From Bizionia paragorgiae (GTDB taxonomy: Bacteria > Bacteroidota > Bacteroidia > Flavobacteriales > Flavobacteriaceae), in assembly GCF_900107625.1 (NCBI RefSeq), contig NZ_FNQK01000023.1:1-50939 (forward strand): a stretch of DNA of 50,939 nt. The letters are read 5' to 3'. Position 1 is the stretch's first letter. Each line of letters begins with the position of its first letter. The notes beneath the pieces were generated by a model that was given only the letters and a program-made list of their open reading frames with translations, made no database searches and was not told the origin of the DNA. Of the stretch, positions 46,881 to 50,939 are shown piece by piece. Both the position numbers and the translations under genes were made by a program.

Positions 46881-47216
46881 AAAATAATTTACAATTTTGT
46901 TCTGATTAGATTTAGGGCCTAAATAGTGTATAAAATTGTAAATCTTAATTTAATTAATCCATTGAACTAATTCATGTATTATTAGTACGCCCTAAATATA
47001 TCACTAATCATTAAAAATCAAGATTAAACACAGTAATATTCGATGAAAAGCATTTTATTTTAACATACATAAGAAAAAAACCTGATTTATTTAGTAGTTT
47101 TTTTCATACATGAATAAATAGTGCTTATTTCTTTGTGATTTATACTTAAATTTGTGTCTAAGCGTTTTAAGTTAGACACTTGTATTAAGTGCATTAGCTG
47201 ATTATATTTTTAAATT
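46881..47216. other. AT-rich intergenic region with a -7 box and a 9-bp inverted repeat
   Basis: No ORF seen. It has GAAAAAAAC/GTTTTTTTC (47073-47081 with 47097-47105). A short palindromic ATTTAGG-G-CCTAAAT sits near 46911-46925. A -7 box TAAATTTG (47147-47154) lies before the hydrolase gene. Nothing else is recognised. Confidence 0.45.
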
Positions 47217-48140
47217 ATGAAAACACAATTCATTATCTTTTTTTTATGTATTACTTGTATCGTTACGGCACAAGATAATAACCACAAGTCAAGCGAGGTG
47301 GTAATCAACAAATTTATAGAAGGCACGTTATTACTGCCCAATACTGTCGAAAAGCCGAATCTAGTTATAATTATTGCTGGCTCTGGTCCGACCGATCGCG
47401 ATGGAAATCAGAATTTTTTAAAAAATAATGCCCTAAAAAAATTAGCCGTTGGATTAACCAACAGAAACCTTGCCACATTTCGTTACGATAAACGTATTGT
47501 AAAGCAAATACGTAAAGGAAAGGTTGATAAAAACATGTTATTTGAAGATTTTATAACTGATGCGATTTCAGTCAGAGATTTCTTTAAAAACCAAGATGCT
47601 TTTAATAAAATTTATATTGCTGGACATAGCCAAGGTAGCCTCGTAGGTTTAGTTGCCGCGCAAGAAAGAGCGGATGGGTTTATTTCTCTCGCAGGTGCGG
47701 GACAACGCATAGATCATGTTATAATGGAGCAAATTACTAAAACAGCACCTATGTTTACTGAGGATGCAGAAAAAACGTTCGCGGTATTAAGACAAGGTAA
47801 AACGACTACGGAATATCCAAAAGCATTGGAAGCGATATTTAATAAGGAGTTACAACCTTTTATTTCCAATTGGATGCAGTATGATCCTCAAACAGAAATT
47901 CAAAAATTACAAATTCCTGTTTTAATTATTAATGGCACTAAAGATTTACAAGTTACCGAAGCCGAGGCTCAAATTTTACACCAAGCTTCACCAGAATCGG
48001 AAATTAAAATCATTGAAAACATGAATCATGTTTTGGTAACAATAGAAGGCGGCACCTTAGAGAATTCAAAGTCCTACAATGAATCTGCACGTCCCCTATC
48101 ACCAGAAGTTATAGATGCCATTGTGGAATTTATTAAATAG
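47217..48140 (+). CDS. Exported alpha/beta hydrolase
   Basis: A 307-residue secreted hydrolase with a signal peptide (TCIVTAQ). The oxyanion segment is IIAGSGPTDRDGNQNFLK, and the nucleophile elbow is GHSQGSLVG with Ser138. The acid and His lie in NGTKDLQV and ENMNHVLV. The GPTDRDGN signature is shared with a subfamily of esterase-like proteins in Bacteroidota, some annotated as serine aminopeptidases (S9/S33). The substrate is unknown. It stands alone with its own terminator. Confidence 0.88.
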   Translation: MKTQFIIFFLCITCIVTAQDNNHKSSEVVINKFIEGTLLLPNTVEKPNLVIIIAGSGPTDRDGNQNFLKNNALKKLAVGLTNRNLATFRYDKRIVKQIRKGKVDKNMLFEDFITDAISVRDFFKNQDAFNKIYIAGHSQGSLVGLVAAQERADGFISLAGAGQRIDHVIMEQITKTAPMFTEDAEKTFAVLRQGKTTTEYPKALEAIFNKELQPFISNWMQYDPQTEIQKLQIPVLIINGTKDLQVTEAEAQILHQASPESEIKIIENMNHVLVTIEGGTLENSKSYNESARPLSPEVIDAIVEFIK

Positions 48141-48167
48141 AAAAAGCACCCACAAAGGGTGCTTTTT
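48141..48167 (+). terminator. Terminator after the hydrolase gene
   Basis: AAAAAGCACCC (48141-48151) pairs perfectly with GGGTGCTTTTT (48157-48167). The loop is ACAAA. Confidence 0.88.
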
Positions 48168-48508
48168 CATACTAACCAACCAAAAATATGATAATTACTA
48201 CTCGTATTTTAAAAGTAACCACACTCTCAAATAGTCATCATAAGTAATTACTTTAAAACATATTTCAATCTTCGTGCCAAAATGAAATGTGTCGCTTTTA
48301 TTCCCGTGTATTTTAGAAACATTTAACAAATTACGACATGCTTTTTTTACATGCGGATAAAATCTGTCTTATCACGAACGGAGTCTGACATTATTTACAT
48401 AAAGATTCCGTTGATGTAACACGTTTGGTAGTCGTTTCTATTAAAGTAAAACCTAGCTTTTTTTTTAAAGCAGAAAATCGCTATTTTGCGGGAAATTAAA
48501 ACTAGAAA
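48168..48508. other. Intergenic region before the DUF819 gene
   Basis: No ORF and no confident regulatory site. A TATTTTGC close to the gene (about 48483-48490) is one base short of the -7 consensus. Nothing else is recognised. Confidence 0.4.
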
Positions 48509-49774
48509 ATGGAAAACACATTACCATTTAGCAATGATGCTATCGTATTTGGAATATTAATGCTTTGTTTAGGCGTTGTTTTTTTTACTGAAAATTTAAA
48601 AGGCAAATTCTGGACTACCTTTTACAAATTTGTTCCCGCACTTCTAATGTGTTATCTATTGCCAGCCATTTTCAATTCTTTAGGAATCATTTCGGCAGAT
48701 ACCTCAAAAACATATTTTATTGCCAGTCGTTATTTACTACCCGCTTCATTAGTTTTATTTACAATAAGTATTGATTTAAAAGCTGTATTTAATTTAGGCC
48801 CTAAAGCCTTAATAATGTTTTTAACGGGAACCATAGGTATTATTATAGGTGGTCCTTTAGCGATATTATTAATCTCTACATTTTCTCCTGAAACCGTTGG
48901 TGGCGCTGGATTTGATGCCGTTTGGCGTGGACTAGCAACCCTGGCAGGAAGTTGGATTGGTGGAGGTGCCAATCAAGCTGCCATGTTAGAAATTTACGAA
49001 TATAACCAAGAACTTTACGGAGGTATGGTATTGGTTGATATCGTGGTTGCTAATATTTGGATGGCTATTTTATTATTAGGAATTGGCAAGCGTAAAAAAA
49101 TCGACAAATGGTTAAAAGCTGACAATTCGGCAATTGATGCCTTACAAGAAAAAGTTCAAAACTTATCTGAGAAGATAACTCGAAACCCGACGTTAACCGA
49201 CTTGATGGTGATTTTATCTATTGCCTTTGTAGCTGTAGGAATAGCACATCTCGGATCGGATGTGATTTCTAAATATCTATCAACAAATTTCGAATCTGTT
49301 AGCGATCCTAAAAGTGCCTTATCTTCTTTTGGAAGTGGGTTTTTCTGGCTTATTTCTATAGCTACACTTATTGGTGTATTATTATCCTTTACCAAAGTCA
49401 AAAACTATGAAGGTGCAGGAGCTAGTAAAATTGGAAGTGTCTTTATTTATATTCTTGTAGCTACTATAGGAATGAAAATGGACTTGGGAAAAATTTTAGA
49501 AAACCCAGGACTTATATTTATAGGTTTGGTTTGGATGGCAATTCACGCGGGATTACTCATATTAGTCGCTAAATTAATAAAAGCCCCATACTTTTTCCTT
49601 GCTGTAGGAAGTCAGGCAAACGTAGGAGGAGCAGCATCGGCGCCTGTTGTAGCAGCAGCCTTCCACCCTTCTTTAGCTACGGTAGGTGCATTATTAGCTG
49701 TCTTTGGATATGTTGTAGGAACCTACGGCGCCTTACTTTGTGCAGAATTAATGAGAATAGTTGCTACACAGTAA
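48509..49774 (+). CDS. DUF819-family membrane transporter-like protein
   Basis: A 421-residue integral membrane protein with about 10-12 helices. Conserved segments are WRGLATLAGSWIGGGANQAAM, MVLVDIVVANIWMAILL and VGSQANVGGAASAPVVAAAFHPSLA. The two broken-helix glycine-rich stretches suggest a secondary transporter fold with inverted halves. The family (also called YjcL-like) has no established substrate that I know. A short charged cytoplasmic loop lies around residues 190-225. It is followed after 54 bases by a lipoprotein gene. Confidence 0.88.
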   Translation: MENTLPFSNDAIVFGILMLCLGVVFFTENLKGKFWTTFYKFVPALLMCYLLPAIFNSLGIISADTSKTYFIASRYLLPASLVLFTISIDLKAVFNLGPKALIMFLTGTIGIIIGGPLAILLISTFSPETVGGAGFDAVWRGLATLAGSWIGGGANQAAMLEIYEYNQELYGGMVLVDIVVANIWMAILLLGIGKRKKIDKWLKADNSAIDALQEKVQNLSEKITRNPTLTDLMVILSIAFVAVGIAHLGSDVISKYLSTNFESVSDPKSALSSFGSGFFWLISIATLIGVLLSFTKVKNYEGAGASKIGSVFIYILVATIGMKMDLGKILENPGLIFIGLVWMAIHAGLLILVAKLIKAPYFFLAVGSQANVGGAASAPVVAAAFHPSLATVGALLAVFGYVVGTYGALLCAELMRIVATQ

Positions 49775-49828
49775 TTTTTAACAAAATTTTTAGCATATTT
49801 GCGCTCTATCAAAAACCCCTATACTCTA

Positions 49829-50524
49829 ATGCGAAAAATAATAGCACTATTAAGTTTAAGTTTACTGTTTAACTGCGGTAACTCTAACGACTCTCTAACT
49901 GTTAAAGGCCAGGTAAAAGGCTTAAAGAAAGGGACCATTTATTTAAAGAAAGCCAACGATTCAACACTAATCACAGTAGATTCTGTAGTTGTAAATGGCG
50001 AAGCTCCTTTTGAATTAAAGAGTAGCATAGACGAACCTCAAATGTTCTTCTTATATCTTGATAAAAACGATGACCATAAAGATAGAATTCCATTTTTTGC
50101 AGACAAAGGGGTATCGGAGATACACACTACTTTAAAAAATTTCGCATTTGATGCTAAAATTAAAGGATCTAAGCAACAAGATCTTTTAAATGATTACCTT
50201 CTTATGATGTCAAAATTCAACAATAAAAACCTAGAACTTATTAAAGCACATTTTGATGCTTTAAAAGAGAATGACACACTTTTAGCTTCAGAAAAAGAAA
50301 CAGCTTTTAAAAGTCTTCAGAAAAAGAAATATTTATACACAACGAATTTTGCCTTGAATAATAAAAACAGTGAAATAGCGCCTTATTTAGCACTTACAGA
50401 ATTATATGATGCTAATATAAAATTATTAGATACTATAAATAATGTCTTAACCAAAGAAGTTAAGTCTTCATTATATGGAAAAAATTTACAGCAGTTGATT
50501 GAAATTATTAAAACTGAAGAGTAA
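49829..50524 (+). CDS. DUF4369-domain lipoprotein
   Basis: I take the ATG at 49829, which opens MRKIIALLSLSLLFNCGNSN, a complete lipoprotein signal with Cys16; a TTG start 30 bases upstream would precede it with polar residues. The protein has 231 residues. A DUF4369 domain (LTVKGQVKGLKKGTIYLKK) covers about the first 100, and a helical part follows. DUF4369 often precedes thioredoxin-like domains in Bacteroidota; here the thioredoxin part is absent. The protein is probably periplasmic or outer-membrane bound. Function unknown. Confidence 0.85.
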   Translation: MRKIIALLSLSLLFNCGNSNDSLTVKGQVKGLKKGTIYLKKANDSTLITVDSVVVNGEAPFELKSSIDEPQMFFLYLDKNDDHKDRIPFFADKGVSEIHTTLKNFAFDAKIKGSKQQDLLNDYLLMMSKFNNKNLELIKAHFDALKENDTLLASEKETAFKSLQKKKYLYTTNFALNNKNSEIAPYLALTELYDANIKLLDTINNVLTKEVKSSLYGKNLQQLIEIIKTEE

Positions 50525-50548
50525 ACATCTATAATTTATACCCACAAG

Positions 50549-50580
50549 AAAAGCTTCACTCATTAAGGTGAAGCTTTTTT
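50549..50580 (+). terminator. Terminator after the DUF4369 gene
   Basis: AAAAGCTTCAC (50549-50559) pairs with GTGAAGCTTTT (50568-50578), followed by a T-run. Confidence 0.88.
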
Positions 50581-50623
50581 TATACTATTTATTTTTTTTA
50601 CTACGAAAAGCATACTCTAATAA

Positions 50624-50646
50624 GGGATCAATCTCAAAAGTTGTGT
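50624..50646. repeat. Left terminal inverted repeat of the right-edge IS
   Basis: GGGATCAATCTCAAAAGTTG and the next three bases match the reverse complement of 278-300 at 19 of 23 positions. It lies 42 bases before the N-region gene, as expected for the left end of an ISAon1-type element. Confidence 0.7.
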
Positions 50647-50688
50647 GTGAATTGAAATAAGATTACGATTTTTGTAAAAAAAATAGCC

Positions 50689-50939
50689 GTGGACAATTAT
50701 TTAGAATTACTGAAACTTATTCTCCCTGAATTTTTAATTAATCATTTCGATTTAATAAAAAACACAAAAAATGGTGAAGTAATGCACCTTTATTTTGAAG
50801 AGCGCAATGTGATTCCTAAAGAGGAGAAATCCAAAATGCTTGTTGCTCATGGTTTTCACAAAGAAGTCACTATTCAAGATTTTCCACTTCGAGGTAATAC
50901 AGTCTATCTTCACGTAAAACGTCGCAGATGGTTAGATAA
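50689..50939 (+). CDS. ISAon1-type transposase N-region protein (runs off right edge)
   Basis: A GTG start opens a frame of 83 codons that continues past the window end. The upstream in-frame stop is at 50653, and no ATG lies between. The peptide opens VDNYLELLKLILPEFLINHF (initiator read as Met) and contains GFHKEVTIQDFPLRG and LHVKRRRWLD. I recognise this as the N-region protein of ISAon1-type elements; the catalytic ORF should follow outside. It is in the same direction as the IS at the left edge. Confidence 0.8.
   Translation, partial: MDNYLELLKLILPEFLINHFDLIKNTKNGEVMHLYFEERNVIPKEEKSKMLVAHGFHKEVTIQDFPLRGNTVYLHVKRRRWLD

Overview
The window is a chromosomal segment of a marine-type Flavobacteriaceae (Bacteroidota). 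The support is: low G+C, TAnnTTTG-type -7 promoter boxes, a secreted metalloprotease with a type IX secretion (T9SS) C-terminal domain, the gliding protein GldI, the gene order parA-parB-DUF5683-dapB-lepB and mutL-ribH-TPR-recF-DUF721, and many Flavobacteria-type lipoproteins. The genus cannot be fixed from the sequence alone.

Layout. Positions 1-490 hold the 3' end of an ISAon1-type insertion sequence plus remnants of further right ends, followed by tRNA-Pro (minus strand) and a PQQ-type sugar dehydrogenase lipoprotein. From 2.2 to 7.3 kb lies a tightly overlapping operon: uridine kinase, a DivIC/FtsB-like protein, the methylmalonyl-CoA mutase small subunit, an unknown lipoprotein and the mutase large subunit. 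From 7.4 to 14.1 kb is a nitrogen-oxide block. On the plus strand it has ric (iron-sulfur repair), a 12-helix His-rich membrane protein and a hemerythrin protein. Converging on it from the minus strand are nirK with a fused cytochrome c, a nirV-like gene, a Sco copper chaperone and an outer-membrane porin. An imperfect ATTAAAGGA-N8-TCCTTTAAT motif lies upstream of both ric and nirK.

From 14.5 to 29 kb is housekeeping: parAB, DUF5683, dapB, lepB, WbqC and DUF6122-like genes (plus); an EEP-family protein, two tandem rhomboid proteases, mutL, two small membrane proteins, ribH and a TPR protein (minus); then recF, a lipoprotein and DUF721/DciA (plus). From 29 to 43 kb come tandem cold-shock genes, an M4 protease, ndk, nrnA-gldI-PPIase, a PepD-like dipeptidase, a DUF3810 protein and two large amidohydrolase-like genes. 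From 43 to 50.5 kb come an rRNA/tRNA methyltransferase, an M48 protease, a VanX-like dipeptidase, a DoxX-like protein, AlkB, an alpha/beta hydrolase, a DUF819 permease and a DUF4369 lipoprotein. The right edge (50624-50939) opens a second ISAon1-type element in the same orientation as the one on the left.

Most of the window is ordinary core genome. The parts most worth a second look are the nitrogen-oxide block with its shared operator candidate, the uncharacterised membrane protein between ric and the hemerythrin gene, a MutL whose endonuclease motifs look lost, amidohydrolase domains that lack the metal-binding HxH, and the IS fragments at both edges. I did not find a clearly new defence or mobile system, CRISPR array, prophage or integrative element.
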